Below are positions 26,982-36,261 of a stretch of 64,000 nt of DNA, one piece after another. Position numbers and translations under genes: made by a program. The notes under the pieces are model-generated. The model saw only the letters and a list, made by a program, of their open reading frames with translations, was not told where the DNA came from and did not search any database. The stretch's first letter is position 1. Each line of letters opens with the position of its first letter. Source of the DNA: Burkholderia sp. TSV86 (GTDB lineage: Bacteria; Pseudomonadota; Gammaproteobacteria; Burkholderiales; Burkholderiaceae); the NCBI RefSeq assembly GCF_001522865.1, contig NZ_LOWB01000104.1, forward strand, positions 1 to 64,000, given 5' to 3'.

Positions 26982-27839
26982 TCAAGCCGCTTGGGCCGCG
27001 CGTTCGGCCGATTCGAGCGTATTGATGAGCAACATCGTGATCGTCATCGGGCCGACACCGCCCGGCACCGGCGTAATATGGCCCGCCACCTGCGCGACCC
27101 CCGCGAAATCGACGTCGCCGCATAGCTTGCCTGCGTCATCGCGGTTCATCCCGACGTCGATCACGGTCGCGCCGGGTTTCACCATGTCGGCCGTCAACAC
27201 ATTGCGCTTGCCGACCGCCGCGACGATTACGTCGGCGTTGCGCGTGTGCGCGGCAAGCTCGCGCGTCTTGCTGTGGCAGATCGTGACGGTCGCGCCGGCT
27301 TCGAGCAGCAGCAGCGCCATTGGCTTGCCGACGATGTTCGAGCGGCCGATCACGACCGCATTCGCGCCGACGAGTGAAATGCCGTGCGCCTCGAGCATCT
27401 TCATCACGCCATAAGGCGTGCACGGGCGAAAGAGCGGCTTGCCTGTCATCAGCGCGCCAGCGTTCGCGATGTGGAAGCCGTCGACGTCCTTCTCCGGCGC
27501 GATTGCTTCGATCACCTTATGGCTGTCGATGTGGGCCGGGAGCGGCAATTGCACAAGGATTCCGTGGATGCGCGGGTCGCGGTTCAATTCGCCGATGCGC
27601 GCGAGCAGGTCCACTTCGGCGAGCGTGGCCGGATAGCGGTCTTTCACGGAGAAGAAGCCGTTGTCTTCGCACGCCTTGATCTTGTTGCGCACGTAGACCT
27701 CGCTCGCCGGATTGTCGCCGACGAGAATCACCGCAAGGCCCGGCTGATGGCCGCGCGCGGCGAGCGCGGCGGCGCGCTCGGCCGCTTGCGCGCGCAGGGT
27801 CTTCGAAAGGGCGTTGCCGTCGATCAGGGTGGCTGTCAT
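26982..27839 (-). CDS. folD: Bifunctional methylenetetrahydrofolate dehydrogenase/cyclohydrolase
   Basis: A 285-residue cytosolic enzyme interconverting 5,10-methylene-THF and 10-formyl-THF with NADP. Landmarks are [14 protein letters not shown] (with the catalytic Lys), [27 protein letters not shown], the [12 protein letters not shown] segment, and the nucleotide-binding loop [14 protein letters not shown]. It ends with [17 protein letters not shown]. Length is normal. It is transcribed on the minus strand; a TATAAT on this strand lies about 70 bases upstream of the ATG. The two-component pair upstream is separated by nearly 400 bases, so folD is likely expressed alone. Confidence 0.97.
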   Translation of the reverse strand: MTATLIDGNALSKTLRAQAAERAAALAARGHQPGLAVILVGDNPASEVYVRNKIKACEDNGFFSVKDRYPATLAEVDLLARIGELNRDPRIHGILVQLPLPAHIDSHKVIEAIAPEKDVDGFHIANAGALMTGKPLFRPCTPYGVMKMLEAHGISLVGANAVVIGRSNIVGKPMALLLLEAGATVTICHSKTRELAAHTRNADVIVAAVGKRNVLTADMVKPGATVIDVGMNRDDAGKLCGDVDFAGVAQVAGHITPVPGGVGPMTITMLLINTLESAERAAQAA

Positions 27840-27908
27840 GGTGAAAATTCGCTTGGCAAGGTGGAAGGCGGGGGGGCGGCGCGAAAAAGCGCTGCGAAGA
27901 AGCGACGG

Positions 27909-27914
27909 ATTATA
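27909..27914 (-). promoter_or_regulatory. Candidate -10 of folD
   Basis: A perfect TATAAT on the minus strand, about 70 bases from the folD ATG. The -35 at 17 bases (TTCGGG) is poor. The rest of 27840-28236 shows no gene; a second AT-rich patch at 27969-27981 may be another promoter. Confidence 0.4.
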
Positions 27915-28236
27915 CCGCTCGGCCGCTGCCGCCCGAAGTGGGCGCGACGGCCGCGCTTGGTGCGCACGCTATAAAAATAATGAGAACGATGGGCGGCTAC
28001 CGCAAGCCGGCTCGCAATCGTGAGCGGCACGCAAGTGGGGAAGGTGCGCAAAGAGCAAGCGCGATGGAATGATGAAAATGGCCCGAACTGGAGCCGGCGC
28101 GCGGTGCGACCAGCGAAGGCAATTGGGCGATCGAGGGCCAGTACAGCGCAGCGCGGGTGAAGCCGGGAAGGCGAAACGAGCGCTCGCCGGCGCGCGGCGC
28201 GCCCGGCAAGCCCAGCCGGACGCGGCGGCGTGCGCG

Positions 28237-28875
28237 TTACGCCTGTTTCTTCGACAGCGCGAGCCGCAGCAGATCGGCGACCGTATTGACGTTGAGCTTT
28301 TCCATGATGTTCGCGCGATGCGCCTCGACCGTCTTGATGCTGATGCCGAGATCGTCCGCGATCTGCTTGTTCAGGCGCCCGGCGATGATCCGCTCGAGCA
28401 CCTGCTGCTCGCGCGCGGTCAGCTTCGACAGGCGTTCGCTCGCCGCGCGCTGCTCCTGCACGCTCTTGCTTTCGCTTCTCGCCTTGTCGAGCATCCGCTC
28501 GACGAGCTTGCGCAGTTCGGCCTCGTCGAACGGTTTCTCGATGAAGTCCATCGCGCCTTTTTTCATCGTCGACACCGCCATCGGCACGTCGCCGTGGCCG
28601 GTCACGAAGATGATCGGCAGCGCTGCGTTTTCGGCGATCAGCCGCTCCTGTAGCTCCAGGCCGCTCATGCCGGACATCCGCACGTCGAGGATCAGGCACG
28701 CGATCTGCCCCGCCTGTTGCGCGGGCTGGTATGCGTCGAGAAACTGCTCGGCGCTCGAGAAGCATTGCACGCGATAGCCGTTTGCCTCCAGCAGCCATCG
28801 CAGCGAGTCCCGCACGGCCTCGTCGTCGTCGACGACAAAGACGGTTTCCTGAGAGGTGGTGACAGGGCTATTCAT
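28237..28875 (-). CDS. FixJ-type response regulator
   Basis: A 212-residue response regulator. The receiver domain has the acidic pocket VVDDDEA and phosphoacceptor Asp64 in LILDVRMSG, followed by the FVTGHGDVPMAV segment common in FixJ/TtrR-type proteins and the conserved Lys in FIEKPFDE. The C-terminal LuxR/NarL helix-turn-helix (TAREQQVLERIIAGRLNKQI and SIKTVEAHRANIMEKL) binds DNA. The start at 28875 overlaps the kinase stop by 4 bases (ATGA), so the two are translationally coupled and surely partners. Targets are unknown; the divergent pyruvate dehydrogenase operon is a candidate from position only. Confidence 0.93.
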   Translation of the reverse strand: MNSPVTTSQETVFVVDDDEAVRDSLRWLLEANGYRVQCFSSAEQFLDAYQPAQQAGQIACLILDVRMSGMSGLELQERLIAENAALPIIFVTGHGDVPMAVSTMKKGAMDFIEKPFDEAELRKLVERMLDKARSESKSVQEQRAASERLSKLTAREQQVLERIIAGRLNKQIADDLGISIKTVEAHRANIMEKLNVNTVADLLRLALSKKQA

Positions 28876-31382
28876 ATCTCTCCCGTTACGGTTTGTGTTG
28901 GCGAGGTCTCGGACCCGTGACCGGGATCCTCTGGTTCTCCAATCGGCAGGCTGCAGTGGAACGTGGCGCCGGATATGCTGCCGTCCGGCTCGACGTTGTT
29001 GACCACCCACAGGCGTCCGCGGTGCGATTCGATGATCGATCGGCAAATGTTGAGCCCCATGCCCATGCCGTCCGATTTGGTGCTGTAGAACGGTTCGAAC
29101 AGGCGCTCGGCGGACGCTTCGTCGACGCCTGGGCCCTGGTCGATCACGCGGATGTCGACGAAGCCCGCTTCGAGATCGGCGACGATGCGGATCACGCCGT
29201 CCGCGTTCGCCAGCTTGACTTCCTGCATTGCCTCGGCCGCGTTCTTCAGCAGGTTCACGAGCACCTGCTCGATCAGCACGGGATCGGCATAAATAATAGG
29301 CATTCTCGCGCGGATTTCGGTGACGATCCGGATCCGGCGTTTTCTCGCTTCGATTTCGGCGAGGCCCACCGCGTCGGCAACGATGTCCACCACGCGCGAC
29401 GGTTGCCGCTTCGGCTCGCTGCGTTTAACGAACTCGCGGATCCGCTTGACGATCATCCCCGCGCGCAGCGCCTGCTGCGCGGTCTTCTCGAGTGCGGGCG
29501 CGAGCGTCTCGGGCGTCGCGCGGCCGCCTTTCACGAGCGCGAGCGTGCCCGAGCAGTAGTTGTTGATCGCGGCGAGCGGCTGGTTGAGTTCATGCGCGAT
29601 GGACGATGCCATTTCGCCCATCGTCATCAGCCGGCTTGTGAACTGCAGCTTCTCTTCCTGCTGGTGCGCCAGCTCCTGCGCTTTCTTGCGGCTCGTGATG
29701 TCGGTGGCGATCTGCATTTGCGCGAGATGGCCGTCGACCCACTGAATGTACTGGCGGCGCACTTCGAACCATTTCTGGATGCTCTCGACGTAGACTTCCT
29801 GTGCATCGGCCGTGCTTTCGGTCAGCGCGGCGGCGGGCAGGCCCGCGTAGGTGTCGACCAGGTCGATCGAATCCGACGACGCCTGCGCGCTGTCGAAACC
29901 GCCGCCCGACAATTCGAGATGGCCGTCCGGGCGGATGCCGAACAGGTGCCGGTAATAGCGATTCGCGAACAGCAGCTCCGCCTCGTCGGCGGCGAGCACC
30001 GACACGGCCGCGTCCAGGCTTTCGAGCACCGTCGTGAAGCGCTCGTGCGCGGCGGCCAACTCCTCGCGCGCGCGCTTGGGCTCGGTGATGTCCGTCATCG
30101 ACGACATCCAGCCCGTTTGCCGGCCCGAACTGTCGATGAGCGGCGATACATATAGGCGTGCGTGGAACAGCGAGCCGTCCTTGCGGCGCACGCGCAGCTC
30201 GAAGCCCGAGCTGGGCGCCTTGCCGCGCAGCGTCATGTCGAGCTGGCGCTGCATTTCCGGGTAGGCGTCGCGCGGCCAGTACGGAAACGGTGCGATCTTG
30301 CCGACGAGATCGCTTTCGTCCCAGCCCGTCATCCGGCAGAACGCGGGATTCACGTGCGTGATCCGGCCGTGCATGTCGAGCACGCGCATGCCGATCAGCA
30401 CCGAATTTTCCATCGCGCGGCGAAAGAACGCCTCCGCGTACAGCGCCTGCTGCGCCTCGAAGCGCTGGCGCGTGTGCTTCCAAAGGCTCCACAGGCTCCA
30501 CAGCACGAAGCACGACAGGCCGGCGACCAGCCAGACGAGCGTGTTGTTGGTCAGGTTCGTTGTTTGCGGGTACGCGTAGACGCGCACCGTCAGGCCCTGG
30601 CCAGGCGGGTCCAGCGGCAGGTCGTAGTGCGCGTCGCGCGGCAGGCGCGGGCGCGACGATGTCGACGCGAGTTCGCGGCTGTTCGCATCGACGATGGAAA
30701 TCTTGTATTTCGCGGACAGCTCCGGCGGGATGTCGTGCTTCAGGATGCCTTCGACCGAGAACACCGCGGCAATCGAGCCGAGATAGTCGCGCTCGCGGAT
30801 CACGGGCGTTTGCAGCGTCAGGTAGCCGTAGCCGAAGTCGTCGTAGACGAGTGCGGAGTACGTTTGCCGGCGGGTGTTGCGCGCCGCGCCGAACGCGCCG
30901 CGCACGATTTCGTCCATCTGCGTGTCGTTCGGCCTCGCGAGCCGCTGGCCGAGCAGCGGGAGCTGCATCGCGGGCCAGCGCTTCGCGCCGGGCGCGGTGT
31001 ACCAGTTCAGATAGAGAATTTCCGGATGCGCCTGCAACACGTCGCCGACCGTTGCCTGGAACGCGTGCTCATCGACACGGCCCGCGGCGATGTCGCGCGC
31101 GAACGCCTGCAACTGCTCCTGCGCGCTCGTCATCGACAGGCGAATCTGCTGCTGCGCCCACGCGACGTTGCGATACAGCGTGTCTTCCTGCTGCTGTTGC
31201 TCGCGGCGATTGAGGCTCCATAGGATGAGGCTCATCACGACGAGGAAAACGAGAATCGACAGCAGCGGCGTCAGCAGATAAGAGTTGGACCACCATGGTC
31301 CATGGTGCCAGCGGGACGGCTGCGACTCGGCCGGCGAACGCGACGGTCGCGCCGAGCGTGCGAGAAGCCGATCGGTCAACAT
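28872..31382 (-). CDS. Membrane PAS-domain sensor histidine kinase (FixL-like)
   Basis: An 836-residue inner-membrane kinase. The first membrane segment is near residues 35-55 (LTPLLSILVFLVVMSLILW), followed by a periplasmic sensing domain of about 220 residues and a second membrane segment near 280-300 (LVWLVAGLSCFVLW). Two cytoplasmic PAS domains follow: the first with VLDMHGRITHVNPAFCRMTG, the second more degenerate. The kinase core is of the FixL/DctB type, with the phosphoacceptor in SSIAHELNQPLAAINNY, the N box NLLKNAAEAM, and GMGMGLNICRS. The signal is unknown, and I see no basis for calling the PAS heme-binding. MLTDRLL at 31382 is the preferred start. It is divergent from aceE. Confidence 0.9.
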   Translation of the reverse strand: MLTDRLLARSARPSRSPAESQPSRWHHGPWWSNSYLLTPLLSILVFLVVMSLILWSLNRREQQQQEDTLYRNVAWAQQQIRLSMTSAQEQLQAFARDIAAGRVDEHAFQATVGDVLQAHPEILYLNWYTAPGAKRWPAMQLPLLGQRLARPNDTQMDEIVRGAFGAARNTRRQTYSALVYDDFGYGYLTLQTPVIRERDYLGSIAAVFSVEGILKHDIPPELSAKYKISIVDANSRELASTSSRPRLPRDAHYDLPLDPPGQGLTVRVYAYPQTTNLTNNTLVWLVAGLSCFVLWSLWSLWKHTRQRFEAQQALYAEAFFRRAMENSVLIGMRVLDMHGRITHVNPAFCRMTGWDESDLVGKIAPFPYWPRDAYPEMQRQLDMTLRGKAPSSGFELRVRRKDGSLFHARLYVSPLIDSSGRQTGWMSSMTDITEPKRAREELAAAHERFTTVLESLDAAVSVLAADEAELLFANRYYRHLFGIRPDGHLELSGGGFDSAQASSDSIDLVDTYAGLPAAALTESTADAQEVYVESIQKWFEVRRQYIQWVDGHLAQMQIATDITSRKKAQELAHQQEEKLQFTSRLMTMGEMASSIAHELNQPLAAINNYCSGTLALVKGGRATPETLAPALEKTAQQALRAGMIVKRIREFVKRSEPKRQPSRVVDIVADAVGLAEIEARKRRIRIVTEIRARMPIIYADPVLIEQVLVNLLKNAAEAMQEVKLANADGVIRIVADLEAGFVDIRVIDQGPGVDEASAERLFEPFYSTKSDGMGMGLNICRSIIESHRGRLWVVNNVEPDGSISGATFHCSLPIGEPEDPGHGSETSPTQTVTGEI

Positions 31383-31526
31383 GGCTGGATTGTAGCTCAG
31401 CGCGTATTGCCCAAAGGGCACGGAAGACAGTTTGAACCGAAAGCGGAAATAGCTGCGCGCGATCCGCTTTCGATGCCCATGCGGCGGGTGCGGCGCAGCA
31501 TTATTTCACATTAAGAAAAATAATCT

Positions 31527-31574
31527 CATAATTCGAAAATTATGTTGCACGGGGCCCGCGACGCTCTTTACAAT
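31527..31574 (+). promoter_or_regulatory. aceE promoter region with an 18-bp palindrome
   Basis: CATAATT-CGAA-AATTATG is a perfect 7-bp inverted repeat (31527-31544). It is directly followed by TTGCAC (31545-31550, weak -35) and, 18 bases on, TACAAT (31569-31574, good -10), giving a leader near 90 nt to the aceE ATG. The palindrome abuts the -35 and is probably an operator for a dimeric regulator of pyruvate dehydrogenase; it does not match the E. coli PdhR site closely. Confidence 0.5.
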
Positions 31575-31670
31575 CCGCGGGAGCTTGCAGCAGCCGGCCA
31601 TCGACGTCGTCTGCACGAAGAGCGATCCTCATATCCCAGGACGCCAGTCCAGGACACCCAGGAGACGAGC

Positions 31671-34367
31671 ATGTCCGCTGTACCCAACGAAGTGCTGAAA
31701 TACGTCACGGCCGAACGTGATGATGATCCGCAGGAAACCGTCGAATGGCTCGAAGCGCTTGACGGCGTGATTTCGTCAGTCGGCCCAGGCCGTGCGCACT
31801 ATCTGATCGAGAAGCAGATCGAATTCGCGCGGGTACACGGCGAGCACCTGCCGTTTTCCGCGAACACCCCGTACATCAACACGATTCCCGTCGAAGCCCA
31901 GGCGAAGATTCCGGGCGACCAGGACATCGAGCACCGCATCCGCTCGTACACGCGCTGGAACGCGATCGCGATGGTGCTGCGCGCGGGCAAGGACACGAAC
32001 GTTGGCGGCCACATCGCGTCGTTCGCATCGGCCGCCACGCTGTACGACGTCGGCTACAACCATTTCTGGCACGCGCCGTCGGACAAGCACGGCGGCGATC
32101 TCGTGTTCGTGCAGGGCCACTCGTCGCCCGGCGTTTACTCGCGGGCCTTCCTGCTCGGGCGTCTGAGCGAGGCGCAGCTCGACAACTTCCGCCAGGAAGT
32201 CGGCGGCAACGGTATCTCGTCGTATCCGCACCCATGGCTGATGCCGGATTTCTGGCAGTTCCCGACCGTGTCGATGGGGCTTGGCCCGATCATGGCGATC
32301 TACCAGGCGCGCTTCATGAAGTATTTGCAGTCGCGCGGGATCGTGAATACGGAGGGCCGCAAGGTCTGGGCGTTCCTCGGCGACGGCGAAACCGACGAGC
32401 CGGAATCGCTCGGCGCGATCGGCATGGCGAGCCGCGAAAAGCTCGACAACCTCGTGTTCGTGATCAACTGCAACCTGCAGCGTCTCGATGGCCCGGTGCG
32501 CGGCAACGGCAAGATCATCCAGGAACTCGAATCGGAATTCCGCGGCGCCGGCTGGAACGTGATCAAGGTGATTTGGGGCAGCCGCTGGGATGCGCTGTTC
32601 GCGCGCGACAAGACGGGCGCGCTGATGCGCCGGATGATGGAAGTCGTCGACGGCGAGTACCAGACGTACAAATCGGAGTCGGGCGCCTACGTGCGCGAGC
32701 ATTTTTTCAACACGCCCGAGTTGAAGGCGCTCGTTGCCGACTGGTCCGACGACGACATTTGGAACTTGAACCGCGGCGGCCACGATCCGCACAAGATCTA
32801 CGCGGCGTTCCACGAGGCCAGCAACACGAAGGGCGCGCCGACCGTCATCCTCGCGAAGACCATCAAGGGCTACGGGATGGGCGAGTCGGGCCAGGCGATG
32901 AACATCACGCACCAGCAGAAGAAGCTGCCCGTCGAGCAACTGAAGAAGTTCCGCGACCAGTTCCGCCTGCCGATCTCGGACGACGAAATTGCCGACGTGC
33001 CTTATGTGAAGTTCGAGGAAGGCTCGAAGGAACTCGAGTACATGCGCAAGCAGCGCATGGATCTGGGCGGCTATCTGCCGCAACGCCGCGAGAAGGCGCA
33101 ATCGCTGCCGGTGCCGGCGCTCGACGCGTTCGAGCCGCTGCTCAAGGGCACGGGCGAGGGCCGCGAGATCTCGACGACGATGGCGTTCGTGCGGATCCTC
33201 AACATCCTGCTCAAGGACAAGACGCTTGGCAAGCGTATCGTGCCGATCGTTCCCGACGAATCGCGCACGTTCGGCATGGAAGGCCTGTTCCGCCAGATCG
33301 GCATCTGGAATCAGGAAGGCCAGAAGTACGTGCCGGAAGATTCCGACCAGCTGATGTTCTACAAGGAATCGCAGACCGGCCAGATCCTGCAGGAAGGGAT
33401 CAATGAAGCGGGCGGCATGTGCGACTGGATCGCCGCGGCGACGTCGTACTCGACGCACGGCGAGATCATGGTGCCGTTCTATATCTTCTACTCGATGTTC
33501 GGCTTCCAGCGGATCGGCGATCTGGCATGGGCGGCGGGCGACATGCGCTCGCGCGGATTCCTGCTCGGCGGCACCGCGGGCCGCACGACGCTTAACGGCG
33601 AGGGGTTGCAGCACGAGGACGGCCATTCGCTGCTGTGGGCGGCGTCGGTGCCGAACTGCGTGAGCTACGATCCGACGTTCGGCTACGAGCTTGCCGTCAT
33701 CATGCAGGATGGCCTGCGCCGGATGGTGCAGGAGCAGGAGGACGTGTACTACTACATCACGGTGATGAACGAGAACTACGAGCACCCGGCGATTCCGCAG
33801 GGCGAGCACGTGGCGGCCGACATCATCAAGGGCATGTACGCGTTCCGCAAGGCCGAAGCTGACAAGAAGGCGCCGCGCGTGCAACTGCTCGGCGCTGGCA
33901 CGATCTTCAACGAAGTGATCGCCGCGGCCGATCTGCTGAAGAACGACTGGGGCGTCGCGGCCGATCTGTGGAGCGTGCCGAGCTTTACCGAGTTGGCACG
34001 CGAAGGCCACGACGTCGAGCGCTGGAACCTGCTGCATCCGTCGGAAGAGCGCCGCCTCACGCACGTGCAGCGCTGCCTGAAGGACACGCAAGGCCCGGTC
34101 ATCGCATCGACCGATTACGTGCGCGCGCTCGCCGATCAGATCCGCGGCCAGATCGATCGCCGCTACGTCGTGCTCGGCACCGACGGCTTCGGCCGCTCGG
34201 ATACGCGCCGCGCGCTGCGTCACTTCTTCGAGGTCGACCGCTATTGGGTCACGGTCGCCGCGCTGAACGCGCTCGCTGACGATGGCAAGATCGACCGCAA
34301 GATCGTTGCCGAGGCGATCGCGAAGTACGAGCTCGATCCGTCCAAACCCAACCCGATGACGGTTTAA
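31671..34367 (+). CDS. aceE: Pyruvate dehydrogenase E1 component (homodimeric)
   Basis: An 898-residue thiamine-diphosphate enzyme that decarboxylates pyruvate and transfers the acetyl group to lipoyl-E2. The ThDP/Mg motif is FLGDGETDEPES with NCNLQRLDGPVRGN. Family landmarks include GHSSPGVYSRAFLLGRL and the HEDGHSLLWA region. Length equals that of E. coli-type homodimeric E1. The start at 31671 has AGGAGACGAGC upstream. It is the first gene of the aceE-aceF-lpdA operon (124 bases to aceF) and is preceded by a palindromic candidate operator. The FixLJ-like pair is divergent from it. Confidence 0.98.
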   Translation: MSAVPNEVLKYVTAERDDDPQETVEWLEALDGVISSVGPGRAHYLIEKQIEFARVHGEHLPFSANTPYINTIPVEAQAKIPGDQDIEHRIRSYTRWNAIAMVLRAGKDTNVGGHIASFASAATLYDVGYNHFWHAPSDKHGGDLVFVQGHSSPGVYSRAFLLGRLSEAQLDNFRQEVGGNGISSYPHPWLMPDFWQFPTVSMGLGPIMAIYQARFMKYLQSRGIVNTEGRKVWAFLGDGETDEPESLGAIGMASREKLDNLVFVINCNLQRLDGPVRGNGKIIQELESEFRGAGWNVIKVIWGSRWDALFARDKTGALMRRMMEVVDGEYQTYKSESGAYVREHFFNTPELKALVADWSDDDIWNLNRGGHDPHKIYAAFHEASNTKGAPTVILAKTIKGYGMGESGQAMNITHQQKKLPVEQLKKFRDQFRLPISDDEIADVPYVKFEEGSKELEYMRKQRMDLGGYLPQRREKAQSLPVPALDAFEPLLKGTGEGREISTTMAFVRILNILLKDKTLGKRIVPIVPDESRTFGMEGLFRQIGIWNQEGQKYVPEDSDQLMFYKESQTGQILQEGINEAGGMCDWIAAATSYSTHGEIMVPFYIFYSMFGFQRIGDLAWAAGDMRSRGFLLGGTAGRTTLNGEGLQHEDGHSLLWAASVPNCVSYDPTFGYELAVIMQDGLRRMVQEQEDVYYYITVMNENYEHPAIPQGEHVAADIIKGMYAFRKAEADKKAPRVQLLGAGTIFNEVIAAADLLKNDWGVAADLWSVPSFTELAREGHDVERWNLLHPSEERRLTHVQRCLKDTQGPVIASTDYVRALADQIRGQIDRRYVVLGTDGFGRSDTRRALRHFFEVDRYWVTVAALNALADDGKIDRKIVAEAIAKYELDPSKPNPMTV

Positions 34368-34491
34368 CACGTGCGCCGCGCGATGCCGCGCGCCCCGTTC
34401 GCGCGATGAGCACGGGGGCGCGGCTGCGCTGCGCATGGGGTCGGCGCTGGCCGCTGAAGCGGCGGCGCCGATCGACTGGAGACATGAACAG

Positions 34492-36156
34492 ATGAGTCAA
34501 GCGATCGAAGTCAAGGTGCCGGATATCGGCGATTACAAGGATGTCCCCGTCATCGAGGTGCTGGTGAAGCCGGGCGATGCGGTCGAGCCCGAGCAGTCGC
34601 TCGTCACGCTCGAATCGGACAAGGCGACGATGGACGTGCCGAGCCCTGTTGGCGGCACGGTCAAGGAAGTCAAGGTGAAGGTGGGCGACGCGGTGTCGGA
34701 GGGTTCGCTGATCGTGCTGCTCGATGGCGCGCCGGCGGCCGGCGCATCGCAGCCGAACGGCGCGACCGCGCCGGCTGCCGCTGCGCCGGCTTCGGCGCCG
34801 GCCGCACCCGCGGCGAGCGCCGCGAGCGCGCCGGCCGCGGGCGGCACGGTCGACGTGAAGGTGCCCGACATCGGCGACTATAAGGACGTTCCGGTCATCG
34901 AGATCGCGGTGAAGGTCGGCGATACGGTCGAAAAGGAGCAATCGCTCGTCACGCTCGAATCGGACAAGGCGACGATGGATGTGCCGAGCCCGGCTGCCGG
35001 CGTCGTCAAGGCAATCAGCGTGAAAGTCGGCGATACGGTGTCCGAAGGCACGCTGATCGTCGTGCTCGAAGCAGCGGGCGGCGCGGCCGCGGGCGCGCCG
35101 CAAGCAGGCGCGCCGGCTCAGGCTGCACCGGCTGCCGCGCCGGTGTCCGCGCCGGCCGCGGCGCCCGCGGCGCCCGCGGCGCAGGTTGCGCCCGCAGCAG
35201 CGCCTGCCGCACCTGCCGCGAGCGGCGAATATCGCGCCAGCCACGCGTCGCCTTCGGTGCGCAAGTTCGCGCGCGAGCTGGGTGTCGACGTGTCGCGCAT
35301 CACCGGCAGCGGGCCCAAGAACCGAATCACGAAGGAAGACGTCACCGCGTTCGTGAAGGGCGTGATGACGGGCCAGCGCTCGGCGCCCGCCGCCGCGGCC
35401 GCAGCGGCCGCGGGCGGTGGCGAGCTGAACCTGCTGCCATGGCCGAAGATCGACTTCACGAAATTCGGTCCGACCGAAGCGAAGCCGCTGTCGCGGATCA
35501 AGAAGATCTCCGGTGCGAACCTGCATCGCAACTGGGTGATGATCCCGCACGTGACGAACAACGACGAGGCGGACATCACCGAGCTGGAAGCGCTGCGCGT
35601 GCAGTTGAACAAGGAGCACGAGAAGGCGGGCGTGAAGTTCACGATGCTCGCGTTCGTGATCAAGGCGGTCGTCGCGGCGCTCAAGAAATTCCCGGCGTTC
35701 AACGCGAGCCTGGACGGCGACAACCTGGTGTTCAAGCAGTACTACCACATCGGTTTTGCCGCCGACACGCCGAACGGCCTCGTCGTGCCGGTGATTCGCG
35801 ACGCCGACAAGAAGGGCCTCGTCGACATCGCGAAGGAAATGAGCGAGCTGTCGAAGGCGGCGCGTGAAGGCAAGCTCAAGCCCGATCAGATGCAAGGCGG
35901 CTGCTTCTCCATCTCGTCGCTCGGCGGCATTGGCGGCACGCATTTCACGCCGATCATCAACGCGCCCGAAGTGGCGATCCTCGGCCTGTCGCGCAGTGCG
36001 ATGAAGCCGGTGTGGGACGGCAAGCAGTTTGCGCCGCGCCTCACGCTGCCGCTGTCGCTGTCGTATGACCACCGCGTGATCGACGGCGCGCAAGCCGCGC
36101 GCTTCAACGCGTATCTCGCGTCGCTGCTCGGCGATTTCCGCCGCGTGATTCTTTGA
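34492..36156 (+). CDS. aceF: Dihydrolipoamide acetyltransferase, E2 of pyruvate dehydrogenase
   Basis: A 554-residue core protein of the complex. Two lipoyl domains lie at about 1-75 and 118-190, with lipoylated lysines in ESDKATMD at Lys44 and Lys159. Ala/Pro-rich swinging linkers separate the domains. The E1/E3-binding domain is near 245-285 (ASPSVRKFARELGVDVSRI). The catalytic domain ends with the active-site motif SYDHRVIDGAQ (His527). The start at 34492 has GGAG about 10 bases upstream; the frame is open 57 bases further but without support. It lies between aceE and lpdA and is certainly co-transcribed with them. Confidence 0.97.
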   Translation: MSQAIEVKVPDIGDYKDVPVIEVLVKPGDAVEPEQSLVTLESDKATMDVPSPVGGTVKEVKVKVGDAVSEGSLIVLLDGAPAAGASQPNGATAPAAAAPASAPAAPAASAASAPAAGGTVDVKVPDIGDYKDVPVIEIAVKVGDTVEKEQSLVTLESDKATMDVPSPAAGVVKAISVKVGDTVSEGTLIVVLEAAGGAAAGAPQAGAPAQAAPAAAPVSAPAAAPAAPAAQVAPAAAPAAPAASGEYRASHASPSVRKFARELGVDVSRITGSGPKNRITKEDVTAFVKGVMTGQRSAPAAAAAAAAGGGELNLLPWPKIDFTKFGPTEAKPLSRIKKISGANLHRNWVMIPHVTNNDEADITELEALRVQLNKEHEKAGVKFTMLAFVIKAVVAALKKFPAFNASLDGDNLVFKQYYHIGFAADTPNGLVVPVIRDADKKGLVDIAKEMSELSKAAREGKLKPDQMQGGCFSISSLGGIGGTHFTPIINAPEVAILGLSRSAMKPVWDGKQFAPRLTLPLSLSYDHRVIDGAQAARFNAYLASLLGDFRRVIL

Positions 36157-36261
36157 TGAGCATGACGGCGCGCGGCGCGCATGAGCCGCTCGGCGGCTCG
36201 CGCACCGCGCGCCGTCGCTCTGTCGGTACGGTAGGAAGCCCATACAAGTAGGGGACAGTTC

